From Cymodocea nodosa (taxonomy: Eukaryota; Streptophyta; Magnoliopsida; Alismatales; Cymodoceaceae): a stretch of 64,000 nucleotides of DNA. A model generated the notes under the pieces. The model was not told where the DNA came from. It did not search any database and worked only from the letters and a program-made list of their open reading frames with translations. Each line of letters opens with the position of its first letter. Position 1 is the stretch's first letter. Location of the stretch: the NCBI GenBank assembly GCA_036874045.1, contig CM072339.1, positions 2,301,501 through 2,365,500 of the forward strand, written 5' to 3'. Positions 23,552 through 36,760 of the stretch are shown piece after piece. A program made the position numbers and the translations under genes.

Positions 23552-25010
23552 GTTTGCAATCAAGTTCTCCTGAACCAGAGCAAGTGTTCCAATAGATTCC
23601 AACTTGACCACTACTCACTCAAGCCTGCAATGTAAACCTGAGCCATCATCAGCCATCTGCATCAATCATAACAAAGCTCAATTCAAACACAGAGGAACAA
23701 GAACATGACAGCAAACCTCCACCAAACATGGGAGAAAAATAAAAGTTCAAGATGTCAAGTACGTTTTCCAGAAAAAGGGATACTGTTGGGCGTGTAAAGT
23801 ACTGACCTGTATCCCACGAAGCAGCAGAAATAGAAGAGCAGCAGCTTCTATATCAGACAGAACCTGAAGTTGGAAAACAGGCACAAGGGCAGCAGGTGAA
23901 ACCGGCCTAAAAACAGAAAAAGGAAGGCCCTTTATCAATGAAACATCACCCAGGTGTCCTACTCTGAAGGGAAAGGGAAAACGGGGCATAGCACAAACCC
24001 CTCAAGCAGGCATTATTTCATGATCACTAGAAGAACCCTTGTCTCATTTCCAACAGGGAAGTGGGTTTCCATTAAAAACATGTGGACGCCATGATGGATC
24101 TAACACAGAGGGAGGCCAATCTTATTCTGTATGGTTTCACCAATGGATCAAATCCCTGATCTCCAAGTAAAGAAAGACCGCATCACATTCCCGATAGAGC
24201 GAATCCAAAAGGGAAAAAATACAGGACTCTATCATCACACGCGTGTAGGGGTGGCATATATGAGAAGGCAGAGATTTCTTGGTTTTACCAGCAAGCATCT
24301 TTCGGCTGGCCACCACAGACTAAACGTGCAAGGTCCGCTGGCTTCCTAAGAATGGTTAAAACCTTCGTTATCCGACGGTTCATGAAGGGAAATAAATACG
24401 AATGGTCAAGCACAGCAGCAGCAAACAAGAGAAGAGGTGAACTGATGTAGGTAAACGCTGTACCATTCCCGACGAAAATGATCAGCTACGGATGGGATGG
24501 CCCGTCAGTCCAAGTGGGCAATGAATTATGTAAAAGCAGAGTACCGATCGAACAAAGAAGGGAAGAAGATGAAGGGGAGGCATGAATACATACATACATG
24601 AATACACGTTGGGAACGAGTGTTCAGGAGGTGAGGGAGATCCGGAGATGAAGATAAGAAGGCTGGAATCAAAGATGGTGGTGGTGGTGGTCGTCGTCGTC
24701 GTCGTCATTATCATCAATGGTATTCTTGCAGGCTTTCGAGGGCCCATGGTGTCTGTCGACTCCCCACACCTGAGCTCCTCTCGGCCCTGTCCTCCTCATC
24801 CCACTCCTGTCCATCTCCTTCAAGATACTCAAATCTGGTTGTGGGTTCGCAGATCTGGTACTTGCAGCACAGCAGCCTTTCTCTCTGCCACTGCCACCCT
24901 GCCCAAACGTGGAGAAAGCAAACCGCAGAGAAAAAGGTAAGCCGATTGTTCGCTGATTTCTGGGAATCCGTGTGTGTGTGACGCGCAGGAATCAAACATG
25001 TCAGCTCTCG
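23552..25010 (-). promoter_or_regulatory. 5' leader, probable leader intron and promoter side of the ATH1-like gene
   Basis: GC-balanced, low-repeat sequence unlike the AT-rich spacer beyond 25010, as expected of a transcribed leader. A (TGG)n(CGT)n trinucleotide run lies at 24675-24706. Exact leader exons cannot be set by eye. Confidence 0.4.
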
Positions 25011-27869
25011 TCCCATGACACCAAAATCTATCGCAGAGATCTTTTCTTTAAATTTTTTTTTAAAAAAAAAAAAAAAGCTAACCCAGAGTTTTTTTATTAA
25101 AAGAATAAATTTAAATATAAGTATCTTAAATTTCTTCAATATCATGAAGATACATCTTTAAGTTTTGTTTCCGCAATAACACGTTAATGTTCTTGTCATT
25201 CGGACTTGAAGCGACCGGGCGAGCGAAGACATTCGGTGACGAGACCACACTTTGCGTGTGGGCCGGGAAACAGGAGATGGGAATTGGTTGACGACTGTTT
25301 TACTGTGACAATCATGTTTTTGATAATTTAATCAAAAACTTATATATATATTAAAGTTCAATTCCGCTGGAAGATTGAGAAAGTTTACTTCTTACTTGCA
25401 CGAGAGTAAAAACAAATCTTCACCCATTGGAAACTGTGGACGTGACCTTACGTTGCAGCGCCCACGTGTCGCTTACGTGCTTGTCCGGAACGCCGAAGAT
25501 GGCTTCGCCGGCATTTACCGTTCAAGCCATTCGTCACAAACGCATCTGAATTTTCTTTTCTTTTTTATTCTTTCCAAACTGACGGTCTTGTTACATGGAT
25601 TTAAATAAAAATATATTTTCCCATGAACGTAAGTGTCTGGTAAAGATTATTTCTTTCATGAAAAGTCGATTACACGATGCAGGAAACTAAATTATAAGTA
25701 TCTGGTAACGATCATTCTAACAAACGTATAGAAATACCAAACATATTATTTACTCGTATGTCAGTTTTCTTTTTTCAAAAAAAAAAAGAAAGCTGTTACG
25801 TGAATTAAAAATGCCGAATAGAAGAAAATAGAGTGGCGAATCATTTTTGAGACTGAATTAAAATAATCATCATCAAGTAAATCTTACGTTTAAGACTGAT
25901 GGCATATGATGACGAATAAATTAAAGACGGCGTCGCGTATGCGTTGTGCGTATTGGATTCACGCGGCCGTCCGCAAGATAACGTTGCGTTCTGTTCCTTT
26001 GGTATTTACTGCTTGTATCCTTCTCCCCCGCCTACCATCTAGAGAGAGAGATGTGCACTCAATGATTGACGATAAAAGAAAAAGATTCCATCCGAAGCTC
26101 GTCCGCCAGGCTACCCTCCAATATTTTTTAAAAACAGGTAGATTAATAAAGTTAGATAAAAATCTCAATTACGAGACCACAAATAAAAGTTCGAAGTTCA
26201 ATAATAAAACACCGAAGAAATAGCGAAAGGACATACTACCCAGCAAAAGATAGTCTACGTAAGGGGGAAACAAGATTGATTAACTGACACTCTCCTCTTC
26301 AGCTTCGTCACTTCAAGTAGGGGGAAACAAGCGTGATTAATAAAACCCTAAGACCTACGTAAGATGGAGATGTCAAATTCTGTATCAGTCGCATCCAAAT
26401 TTAAACCATCCAGTTCCCGTGAACGTGAATATATTAACTATATCAGACTTCTTTCGTCAGATTTACTTCAAAACTGCTGATTAAATTTTCTAACCAAAAA
26501 TAAACTAGACTAGCAATGTAAATGAATACTGAAAAAAATATTCTTAATTAACGTAATTTATCATTTCTCTTAACAAAAACAGAAGAAGGGAGGACCAAAC
26601 AAAATTATTAAGAAAAAATTTGCATCTAAAGGAAGGTAAAGATGCAAGTCTTTGTTCACAAAGAGGGGTAGTCATTGTTCATTTATTTTAAGGTCCACCG
26701 ACAAGACGCCCATCAATTCCTCCTGTCGCGCACGAGGGCGTCTCATGTCATCTACCTCCTGTTGGCTCCTACGCCACCATATATATATATTTTTTTTTTA
26801 CATGTTAAGATATTATTTCTTATTTTTATTTTTATGAAATTTAAATTTACGATAAAAAGATAATAAAAACTTTCCTTGTTGTGAGATTGGTCAAATATCC
26901 TAACCTACAAGCCAAACCGATCAAATCGAAGTCGGTTGATTCTCCTCTGACGTTTTAGTCAGAAAAGTATAATGAGTAAAGATGTATCAGTTTCTGAAGA
27001 TGAATAAATGCACACTAATAACACATTTACCATGATATTTATAATCAATAGCAATAAACAAAGATGGTTGAACTCTAGCAAATTCTACTCTATGGCATGT
27101 GACACAGATGTAAGAGACCAATCAGCATTCATTTAGCAAACTAAAACCACAACCATCCCCATAACCAAAGCTGATTTGAGCTGCCTAATCACAAATACTC
27201 AACCCAACCAACTCATACCTTCTCTAAGGTGACTAACAACTCAAGTCCAGCTGTGATGTACCTGATCAAATGACCATCCAACCAACCAGCCCACATCAAC
27301 CATGAAAGATAAACATTCTTTTCTTATTTTAACATATATGTTATGACATACTTCGAATCAAACTCATACTCATAAAGAAAACAAATCTGGGAATTCTGAT
27401 ACACAAGTCTCAAGTCTCATTTTGTGAACAAAGACCCTAGAAAGGTAAATCTAGACCCACGAAATTCAAATCCAAACTCTACCCAATGCCAATCCCACGC
27501 ATCATGGAAAGGGAACCTGATAGCATTGATTTACGATTACCTTTCTTTTCGAAGATAAACAACATAACTAATATCAATGACAAAGCCACACTTCTGGACA
27601 AATGAGAGCCCAACGAGAAAAAAAACTATGCATAAGGAATTGAGTCATGAATGGCTAAGAGACCCTTCATAACTTCTCCAGCATTTTTTTGGACATACGA
27701 GTAACCTAATGAAAGACATCGCTCATAAACAAAGATTTATCAATGACTTGGGTCAAATAGAAGTGTTGAAGCTGCGTGGAGATTGTATCATTGGAATAAT
27801 ATGCTGTTGCCGGGTGGCCGATTGAAAAACCTATAGTTGTCAGAAAAACAGAAATATGACCCGAGTATC
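25011..27869. other. Spacer between the ATH1-like gene and the unknown gene
   Basis: No gene is supported. It holds A/T homopolymers near 25045-25078, a TA run near 26770, and the motif TAGGGGGAAACAAG twice, near 26262 and 26320, each followed by GATTAA. 27000-27869 is probably 3' UTR and flank of the minus-strand gene. Confidence 0.35.
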
Positions 27870-30800
27870 TCATACATCCATCTCTTCCATGTCTGCGTCG
27901 GAAAGAGGATCGTCTACCTCACTTCCGCTGCTCATGCTGCTGTCCTCCTTTGGAGCCGAGAAATATTCTTTTGCAGACCTATCATGGATCTTGTACTTGA
28001 CAAATTTTACCCGTGAATCCCTTTCTTTACCCTTCATTTCTTTTCGTTTCCTAATACCATTACTTGCATGATTCATAGAACGAGCGGCAGAAATAAACGC
28101 ATTGCCAGCTACCTCCATCTCATGATCATCGGAATCATTATGTGGAACTTCTCCCATGTTGTCAAAAAAGAAAATATCATTTGCATTCTTATCGTGTCTT
28201 TTCAGTACTTGGTCTTCTGACCGTTCAGAGACAAGGTCCAACTCATCAAGAAATGTCAAGCGGTGCTTCAAGATGTCGAGATCAAAAATCTTAAGCCCTT
28301 GTTCTTCAAGCTTGAGCAGCCATTCTGCATATTTTACTTCCAATTAACAGATTTCCCTAAAATCGTACCACATAACAAAGGAACAATGGATATTACAATG
28401 TTAAACAAGGAATGCATTAGCTTACTCAATAGAGCTCTAGGCGTGATAACATTTGGATAACCACTAACTCCAGTATGAGAACTTATCCACTTAAGTAGTC
28501 CATGTAGAAGAGAGGAACTTGATAAAGCATTTATGTAAGAAACGCCTCTACCCTGATCTCCACTTTTTCTATACAAGAATACAAGTTTTGTTTAAGCATT
28601 GGATTGTACTCGATAAACAAAAACAAGTTAAAACATAATTATCCTTACCTTGAAACTTCGATAGCTTCATGAGCAACTACCAATCTAGTCAGAGCAAGAG
28701 AATTCAATGAATCATCAACTTTTACCGTATCTTTTGGTTGAAGGAACCTATACTCTACTAGAAGCACTGCATCATATAGGATTGTACGTAGAAAGGTTTC
28801 ATCTTCAGCATTCTAGATCATAGGAAATTCTCTAAGTGAGATACAGTTTTGAATGTGGATATACTAATACAGTCTATCTTTAAAGAATACCGTTCAGTTT
28901 CATACTAAATAATAACCATGTGTAAAAAAAAAGTAATGGTGCTTACAGTGACAATTCAAAGGATGTTGATGCAATATGGGCAAGTGTTCACATAGCATCC
29001 GCAGGGAAAACAGGGCCCAATGACTTCAGTTGATCAAACATAGCCACCATCTTAATCAAATATAGGTAGGATTTAAGTTAATTAAAGAACAGGTTCAAAT
29101 ACTTGGTCAAAAACTAGTTTGACATGATTTACCAAAGAAACTCTAATGTTCATTCAACAATCGCAAGATCATAGGAGTGCCAGTCTTAATGTGGTCATCC
29201 AAACCAAAATTGCTGCCATATTAGCAATACTTACTGATAAAAAAGGCAGCTTAATTGGCCCATTTCACCTGATTGAAAGCTAATCTTCCCCATTCTATCG
29301 GGTAGATATATCCACTCAAAACTTTTCAAATTTTAACTAGCACTTTTAGGCTTTTAGTTACACTAATATACACCATGCTGTTTGAAAGAAAGATGGTGTG
29401 ACAGCACCATGGGACATGTATACACTACAATCTCCATTGATCTGGCACAATCGCAGCATGTACGTTGATTATCAGAAGTTCAGTTCATGACAAGAAATTA
29501 TTGCAATTTTTCAGTACATGTCAAGCCATATGAAAGATGTAATTTTCAATCTTTAAGGTCATGTCTACATGGACTATTAAAAGGAATCCTAAATAGAAAT
29601 GTGCCTTTGGACAGAAGTTAGTCAATGAGTGTGAAATCATATCAGTAACTTTTTTCCAGTTCATTTTCACTTTTATAATTCTAGTGAGAGTTAATGAATA
29701 CATGACTCACCAACATAGAGATGGAAGGTAAAGTCGACTCCAGCAGAAGCCTCAATAATATTTCTGCATGCAAAAAAAATTGTACCAGGATTTAAACAAA
29801 CATAAGTCACTACAAAGTCCCTATGCTTTTGTCATATTGTCTACACCATAAAAGAATGCTTATATGATATCCAGTCAAAAAGCAATGAAGTGATCAATAG
29901 AATATGCTCGGTTGAGATTTTCACATAACAATACAGATATAAATAATCTTCTGATCGTTAAGAATTGGAACCAAGTGAGAAAATGGAATCATCTTCACTA
30001 TAGAAGCTGACTCAAAAACTATTATACAAATTTGTCAGAAATTAAAAACTAAAAGTGTGGTTTTGAGAAAAAGGTTCTATGGAGACCAAATCCATAGCAA
30101 ATAGAGTATAATACTGGGAAATTAGACGGATTTGAATCTTTGAGGAAAAAACAGAGATTCGAGAAATGGTGCGTCAGGTTGGAGACTTGGAGAAATCCAT
30201 AAAATAGAAAACACAGGAGACTTGTAAAAGTATGATGAGACAAGCAAACTGTGCACAAAGGGATCAGTTCATAAATGGCGTTTTTAAAGATTTAGCTATC
30301 CAGATGAAGAAAGTTATCAAGAAAATATAAGTTACAAGTGCAAGTTCTGTCATCCCATAAGAACATGCCATCGTATGAATCACAGGATATGTGCAAAACA
30401 TGGATAAAACATGTATAAAGCCTGACTAGTGTCCAATGACTTGTGCTAGTCTTAATCAAAACACTACCAATATATGTGTACTGTAAGGAAATTACAATCA
30501 TAATTCGCTCTCTCTGTAATGCATTCAAAAACGAATCTTGTACGGCTAGAACAGAGATGTTCATGTATCTCACTTCGATAACTGTGCCAGTATTAGTTTT
30601 CTGCATTTCAGCTATGTCAGTTTTACTTGATGGTTGATGCATTCACGTACAAATTTTCCGATTTCCATTATATAAACCTTAATTTTTTCTAAATATGTTT
30701 CTCAAGCATTAGCAGCACTGCATACACCCATCCCACAAAAGTTTTTACTTAGCAGTCACAGAAAGGTTGTTCTTATTCACCTGAAAACCAAACACATGAA

Positions 30801-31737
30801 AAATCTGTTCGCATTTCATACTTGTTCCAGTAACATCGAAGGGCAATACCTCGAATATCGACTACAAACATACTATCTGAAATCAGATGAAGAAATCACG
30901 AAACTCACCGAAGAAGCTCCGGTTACCGAATCCAGTTATCGAACTAACAGCCCAAATTTTCAAGTCATTCTGCAGCTGCTTCCTTTCGACCCCACCGGAA
31001 TGAAACTTCAAGTAAAACCTCAGCAAGAAAGCTTCCACGATCACCGCCCCAGCCAGATAATCAACGTCGCACTTCTTTTCCCCTACAAATCTCTGACGAG
31101 CATCGTCGCTTACGAGTGGAAAAAACCGTTTCATGAACGCCCCGCGGTCCGTCTGATGAACCGTCCAAACCCGAACCAACTCACGAAAACAGCACGGCAA
31201 CTGCAGCTGACCACCGCCATCCCCACTATCCCATCCCTTTGCACTGCAAATGCTGATGTACCCTAGCACCCCCTCCACCAAAGCGCCAACCTCCTTTCTC
31301 GCCTTCCTCGTCTGCTTCTCCCCGCCACCACCACCGCCGCTCTCCTCCTCCAACTCCACAACCACCCGGCACAACTCCGCCACGACCGGAGCGACGAGGG
31401 CAACACTCTTAGCGCCACTGGAGCAGACGGAGTAGGTGATGAGCAGCTGCAACAGGTCCCTGGCGGCCAGGATCCGGTCGAAGACGGCATCATTGGGGGA
31501 GACGCTTTCGTGATGTACGACGGCGGAGTAGAACCACAGGACCTCGAGTGATGGGTCGGTGCTGGACTGGAGGAGGCGCAAGAATATGGAGCGGAAGCCG
31601 GAGAAGTCGCGAGGGGAGGAGGAGGAGGAGGAGGAGGAAGAAGAGTTGTGGGTTTCGGCGAGGAAGCGGTCGATGGAGTCCTTGAGGAGGAGGGCGTGGT
31701 CGGCTGTTGCTGCCGCCGGCGGGGAGTCTACGAGCAT
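27870..31737 (-). CDS. Plant protein of unknown function, with one middle exon disabled
   Basis: Minus-strand exons: 31737-30909, 29763-29711, (29050-28947), 28812-28649, 28568-28426 and 28336-27870. The first encodes 276 residues with a ten-serine run near residue 32 and Leu-rich helices (FRSIFLRLLQSS, LRFYLKFHSG) that look alpha-helical and repeat-like. Middle exons encode FLRTILYDAVLLVEYRF and LHGLLKWISSHTGV. The last encodes 155 residues, basic (RKRKEMKGKERDSRVKFVKYK) then acidic and Ser-rich (SSMSSGSEVDDPLSDADMEE), which suggests a nuclear or nucleolar protein by inference. I do not recognise the family. The exon in brackets reads MVAMFDQLKSLGPVFPADAM, then TGA at 28990-28988, then TLAHIASTSFELS, and its only good donor is out of phase with the next exon. 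Joining 29711 to 28812 without it keeps frame and gives 551 residues. Confidence 0.65.
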
Positions 31738-31755
31738 ATTTGAAATATAAGTGGG

Positions 31756-31765
31756 AAAACCCTAA
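31756..31765 (-). promoter_or_regulatory. Telo-box-like motif before the unknown gene
   Basis: AAAACCCTAA on the plus strand lies about 20 bases before the ATG of the minus-strand gene and contains the telo-box AAACCCTAA. Confidence 0.4.
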
Positions 31766-31769
31766 TCCT

Positions 31770-33385
31770 TGGGGAGAAGACGAGAAAGGACGGGCGCTAA
31801 GCGTTTTTGACGTTTCGGGGGCTGCGAGGGTTTTTAGAGATGCCGTCGATTGCTGATCTAACGGAGGACTTTGAAGTGTGAAAAATTACAAAGTTGAAGT
31901 GTGAGGATTTTTAGTATTTAACAGGTTAAAATTAGAGTGCAAATAATAATTATATGATTTACAATATTTAGATTAGTAAGAATAAATCATTTAAGAAAAA
32001 TAAAGATTCTATGTGAACATTAATGATTTTTTTTTTCCATATGCCATTAGAGTTAATTTATGAAGTATGGTAGTAGACTATGGATTTATTGTTATCATTG
32101 TTTTTCAAATTTAATGGAACATTTATTTTATAAATATTTAAAAATTAATATCTTAATATAACTTACAATCTTCTAAATATTCTTTGACAATTTCCTCAAT
32201 ATTTTTAATATGTTTAACAATGTTTCGATATGTCCTCCTTGTTATTTATTACCGTTTGTTACTATCTTTAAATACAATTAAAATTTTATTAAGAGACAAT
32301 TTTATCTTTAGTTTTGCTTTATCCTAATACCTTCCATATATTAAAAAAAAAAAAAAAATTATGTCTTACTATTACATTACAGATATTTATGAAGTTTGTA
32401 ATAACCGAAACACAATTTAACGATTTTTTAAAAAAATTCATCTTAATAAATGAGAGGGTAAAATGATCTTTTAATAAATTCTTAATGATAGTTAAAGACG
32501 ACAACAGACAGCAACAAACAAACAGAAAGAATATGCATGAACATTATCAGATATATTAAAGATAATGAGAAAATTATCAGTAGGTGAGAAATATTTAGAA
32601 AATGGTTAGGTATATTAGTTGTATATGAGATATTAACCTAATATTTAAATATGCTGGCAACAATATTTTGTTATCATTTCTTGGAAATAATTCAAATTTA
32701 TTGGGACATCATTTGAATTTTCGTACGCATATTTAAGATTTCAAATAACGTTGGGAGGAAATCTTGAATTCTACATTAATGTATGTAATATAGATGTGAA
32801 AGATTTAAAGCACGCGAAGGAAAATTATTATTATATCCAAAAGTTACGGGAATTTACATGTTACGATTAAAAGACTAGCCTTACGGTAATTTTATAATTC
32901 ATTTGATCTTATTTTTAGCGTACAAAATCAAAGCATTAAGAGAAAATGTTATGAATGAAAGAATCAAAGCATACGAGGAATTTTTTTGTTTATATCTAAA
33001 TTTTATAGAAAAATTCAATAAGATTATGATTAAAAAGTTTATTTTTATTAATATAATATGATATCTACGACAAATATAAACGTCACTTCAATTAAATCCA
33101 AGGTGTCCTATACATTGATGGTGGTAACAATAGAGATTACAACTTACTAAAGAAGAAAAAAATCTAACTAAAGGTTTATGCATATGGAATATGGGAGAAA
33201 CGACATTGAGAGGAAAAAGGGAGAAACAATAATGATATTATTAATGGTCACATGTTCTAGGTGTTTATTGATTCATCGTAGCATGTCATTGCTTATTAAT
33301 GTATATTATCATTGAACATGGCCTAGTATGCCAAAGGAGTACACACCCCCCCCCCCCCCTCCCCCTTTTGATATATACTACCCAC
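31770..33385. other. AT-rich spacer
   Basis: No gene is seen. It holds a 17-base A run near 32341 and a run of 14 C at 33346-33359 followed, after one T, by five more C. Confidence 0.4.
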
Positions 33386-33500
33386 TTTTGGTGATACATA
33401 TTAGACTTCCAAGGCATCGATATAGTAACTTATTTGTTATTGTACTCCAATTAGCTGATATTTCAACCAAAATTTTGGGCATTATTAAGTATTGTTTGAT
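33386..33500 (+). mobile_element. Copia RNase H tail fragment
   Basis: The plus strand reads an IHIRLPRHRYSNLF segment followed by LQLADISTKILG, resembling the end of Copia pol (family form: QLADIFTKAL). Only this short piece is visible. It is a broken fossil. Confidence 0.4.
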
Positions 33501-33685
33501 ACAAATATATTAAAATTACAAGCCATTCATTTCATTCAGTACAAATGAAATTTCAATGATAACACCAAAATGTGGGTAAAATGATGGTTCTATTATGATC
33601 CACTACAAATTCATAGGTTTTTTCTATCATTCAGATGCTTCAACGAGGATTTTCAATATTGGAATCTTCTTCAAGGTGATATCTA

Positions 33686-36600
33686 GAGGATGTTTTTGTA
33701 CACATAAAAGGTTAGAAAGAAAACCAAGGAAAATGACAAATAATAACAAAAAATATATTAATTTTATAATATTTGTGTATAGAATAAAAAAATGATAGAA
33801 TCTAAAATATGTGTTTATATATAAATTAGAAAATAATGAAAAATGATAATTTCAACTTTTTTTATTTGTAAAATAACAAAATTTAACTAATAATGCAAAA
33901 AAGAGTCATTAACTATAATAATTACAACATAAAATTACACTTTACACATCTCTATTTGCCTATGTAGATTTCATAATATTGTCACATATTATATTAACAA
34001 TTTGTTTTCTATATTTTTAACTTAATCCAACAATAAAAAACACTTCTTTAGTAAACACATCATCAATTGTTATTTCTTGTAATTATCCTTGAAGACCATT
34101 AAGTAAATTTGTTTTATCTATTTTACAAATAAAATTATGAACTAAAAAATATGCTAAGATAATTTTCATTTATGTTTCAAAAGGATATAACATATAATCT
34201 CTTGAAATTAAGAAATGATGTTTGATTATTTTAAATGTACATTTAATTACTACCATTAATTGTGAATGCTTATAGTTAATTTTTTTTTTTAAATCTATTA
34301 GTATCATAGTCATTTAAGTGATATCTTACACCTTAAAAAGGAGTAATAAATTTTGGCCTATTAAGATAACCAACATTTACCAAATAATATTTACTTATAA
34401 TTTATACAAAAGTTTTCAATATTATGTTAGAAAAATAAATTTAACACTTTATACTACTTACGAGTATTTTCAATTATTTTTAATAGTATCAAATATGATG
34501 GAACCTTAAAATCATTACATTGAGAAAATATATCTTAAAGAGTATGAACATTAGCTATCAATCTTAGTCATCCACTAAAGACAAACAATTTCCATATTGA
34601 AATTACATGTTGTTAATATATTTTGTGATAATTTATCTTTTTTATTATTCTAACATGTAATTTTTTCATGTAAATTGTAACTTTCACATAGATATCATCA
34701 ATTACTCTAATGCAATACTAGAAGAAAAAAAACATACATAATGATCTATCTTAATTTAAAAACATATTGAAATATAACATTATCTTACCTTGAAGTAAAG
34801 ATAAACGTAATGATCATTCCAAATCTTAAATAGAGTTGATGATTCTCGCTTGGTTAGTAGTTTATATCTTAATTTTAATATTACATTCAATATTTCATTG
34901 AAGTATGTATTAATTGTCTAATCATATCAACAAAAGTACCTAGTAATTACACTATATCTCTAATTTTGTCAAATTGTAACTAAAAATATTACAAAATTTT
35001 CTTCTATGCTCATATGTCTAATATGTTGTACTACTCCTTTATATCTCAAAAAATTACAAAAATGGAAGAAAACACATTGACTCATTTGATAGATTTTCTT
35101 ACAATTGTATATTTGATTAGGTAAAAATAAATTTAGTATATGGTTATATATTGTTATCCTTCTTTATTGTATATTCTTGAAGTAATTCTTAAAATATGAT
35201 TCACACTACTTAACAATATAGACATAAATTTCCATACTTTCAACATGTACATGAGCACTTATTTTTATTCTATCTCTTCCTCTTCCATGAACTCTTTCAA
35301 AATCTTAATATGTTCATTTAGATTTATTTATAATAATCAAAAAAAATTACAAAAAAAGGAAATAAATTGAGCATTTACATCATCACATTAAAAGAATCTT
35401 TTGAGTCTACTAATTATCACATAAATAATAAAATGTAATACATCATCACATCAACACTTATAATAATAAGAACAACGTCTACTATGCCATTACATCAACA
35501 ACATATAATAACAAGAATAATGTTTACTACATCATCATATAAATAACAAAATGTATTACATCATCACATTAATAACACATATAACAACGATAACAATGTC
35601 TACTACATCATCACATAAACAACACAATGTACTACACATAATAACAACAATATCTATTACATAACAAAACAATAATGTACTACACTAATGTATATTACAT
35701 CATTACATCAACAATACACATAACAACAAGAATGTTTATGAAAGATTGTGTTTTAGCCAATTGAGTTTCATCTCCTTTGGTAGACCTAAAAATAATATTC
35801 ATTTCTGATGATTTTCTAATAATGTCATTGCATTATATATTTCATATTTATCTAGATTATGAAGTTTAAGCAATGAAGGAATAATGTTCAATTCATTGTG
35901 CTGCATTTTTAAGAATTTATTTCTTTCTTTTTTAACTTTAGCAATATGTTCATAATCTATGTTTTACTTTTATTACATTCCTTATATTCCTATAAAAATT
36001 TTCTTATGTCTACTTTCATCTCTTGAATTGAGATTGTCATCTTTTTAGATGATTCTACATAAGGACAAGTTTGCTTGTTCTTCTTAGAATCTTTAGATTG
36101 TGAATGTGGTGTTTACATTTTCTATGTCATCACTAGATGATATTGGACAAATAATGTTATTGAAGTTATTTAAGGGAGATATGTTATCATTTAAATTGAA
36201 AGTTTCTATGTCATGAAAATCTATAGGTATTGTGTTTATTTCTCCTTTAGCAACACTAGTCTTAACAATCATCTTCAATTACTTATATATTGAACAAGAC
36301 TTTCTTTTCAAAGTGCTATATTCAAGATGACTTTACAAATTAAAAAGAAATATAATGAGTAGCATATCAATTAAGAGAAAGATATATGTTTCATAATAAT
36401 TAATGTCATCTTCACAAATTCTTCTTAGATTTTATCAAAAACACTTGTATGACCATATACGTAGTCTCATTCTCAACTACTTTGATTGGTAATTTTTTCA
36501 TAATTTTTATACATTTATCACCATGTCTTGAGGTAACTATCAACATTTTTCTTTTCTAGTCTAACATTTGTTTTAGTATTATAATCATTGATCACTTGAT

Positions 36601-36760
36601 TCCATGTGTCTACCTTAATTTTTTCATCAAGTGTCTTGGTGTTTCCTTGATTGATATCAATACAAAGGAGAATCAAGATCATCTCATCATCTTTTTTAAT
36701 ATATCAAAAAAATTATTGTTGAAACATTTTTTTCATTTGCATTGGTTTCTGTCATTGTCT
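33686..36760 (-). mobile_element. Decayed two-gene PIF/Harbinger transposon
   Basis: Minus-strand order: a Myb/SANT-like ORF1 region, about 36760-36070 (DEKIKVDTWNQVINDYNTKT and a KKNVDSYLKTW segment, as in Harbinger-linked Myb proteins), then the transposase, about 35080-33990. The transposase shows MSQCVFFHFCNFLRYKGVV and HMSIEENFVIFLVTI (N-terminal block), TYFNEILNVILKL, VIDDIYVKV (first catalytic Asp block, family AIDGTH), KYYLVNVGYLNRPKFITPF (GYP block) and near the end VIKCTFKIIKHHFLISR then FLVHNFI. Several stops and frame changes show it is inactive. The low-coordinate end near 33686 reads GGATGTTTTTGTACACATAA; the other end was not found. A minisatellite lies between the two genes. 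Confidence 0.75.
35380..35720. repeat. Composite minisatellite of ACATCATCACAT units
   Basis: Two alternating modules recur: one like ATCATCACATAAATAACAAA followed by ATGTATTAC, and one like CACATCAACAACACATAATA followed by a CAAGAATAATGT block. Five to seven modules of 30-45 bases are visible, starting near 35412, 35443, 35487, 35532, 35560 and 35605. It separates transposase and ORF1 of the Harbinger remnant. Confidence 0.75.

Noticed and set aside
23552-23611. In-frame extension of the ATH1-like N-terminus to 23611
   Set aside because: The extra 20 codons begin with GTG, and an in-frame TGA lies just upstream. The first ATG is at 23551.
33346-33365. C-rich tract as a regulatory or structural motif (i-motif)
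   Set aside because: It is essentially a homopolymer of 14 C plus 5 C. A mononucleotide expansion or sequencing artefact is the simpler reading.
35380-35720. CRISPR-like array
   Set aside because: Units are degenerate and modules vary in length and order, and there are no unique spacers. This is a plant nuclear minisatellite.
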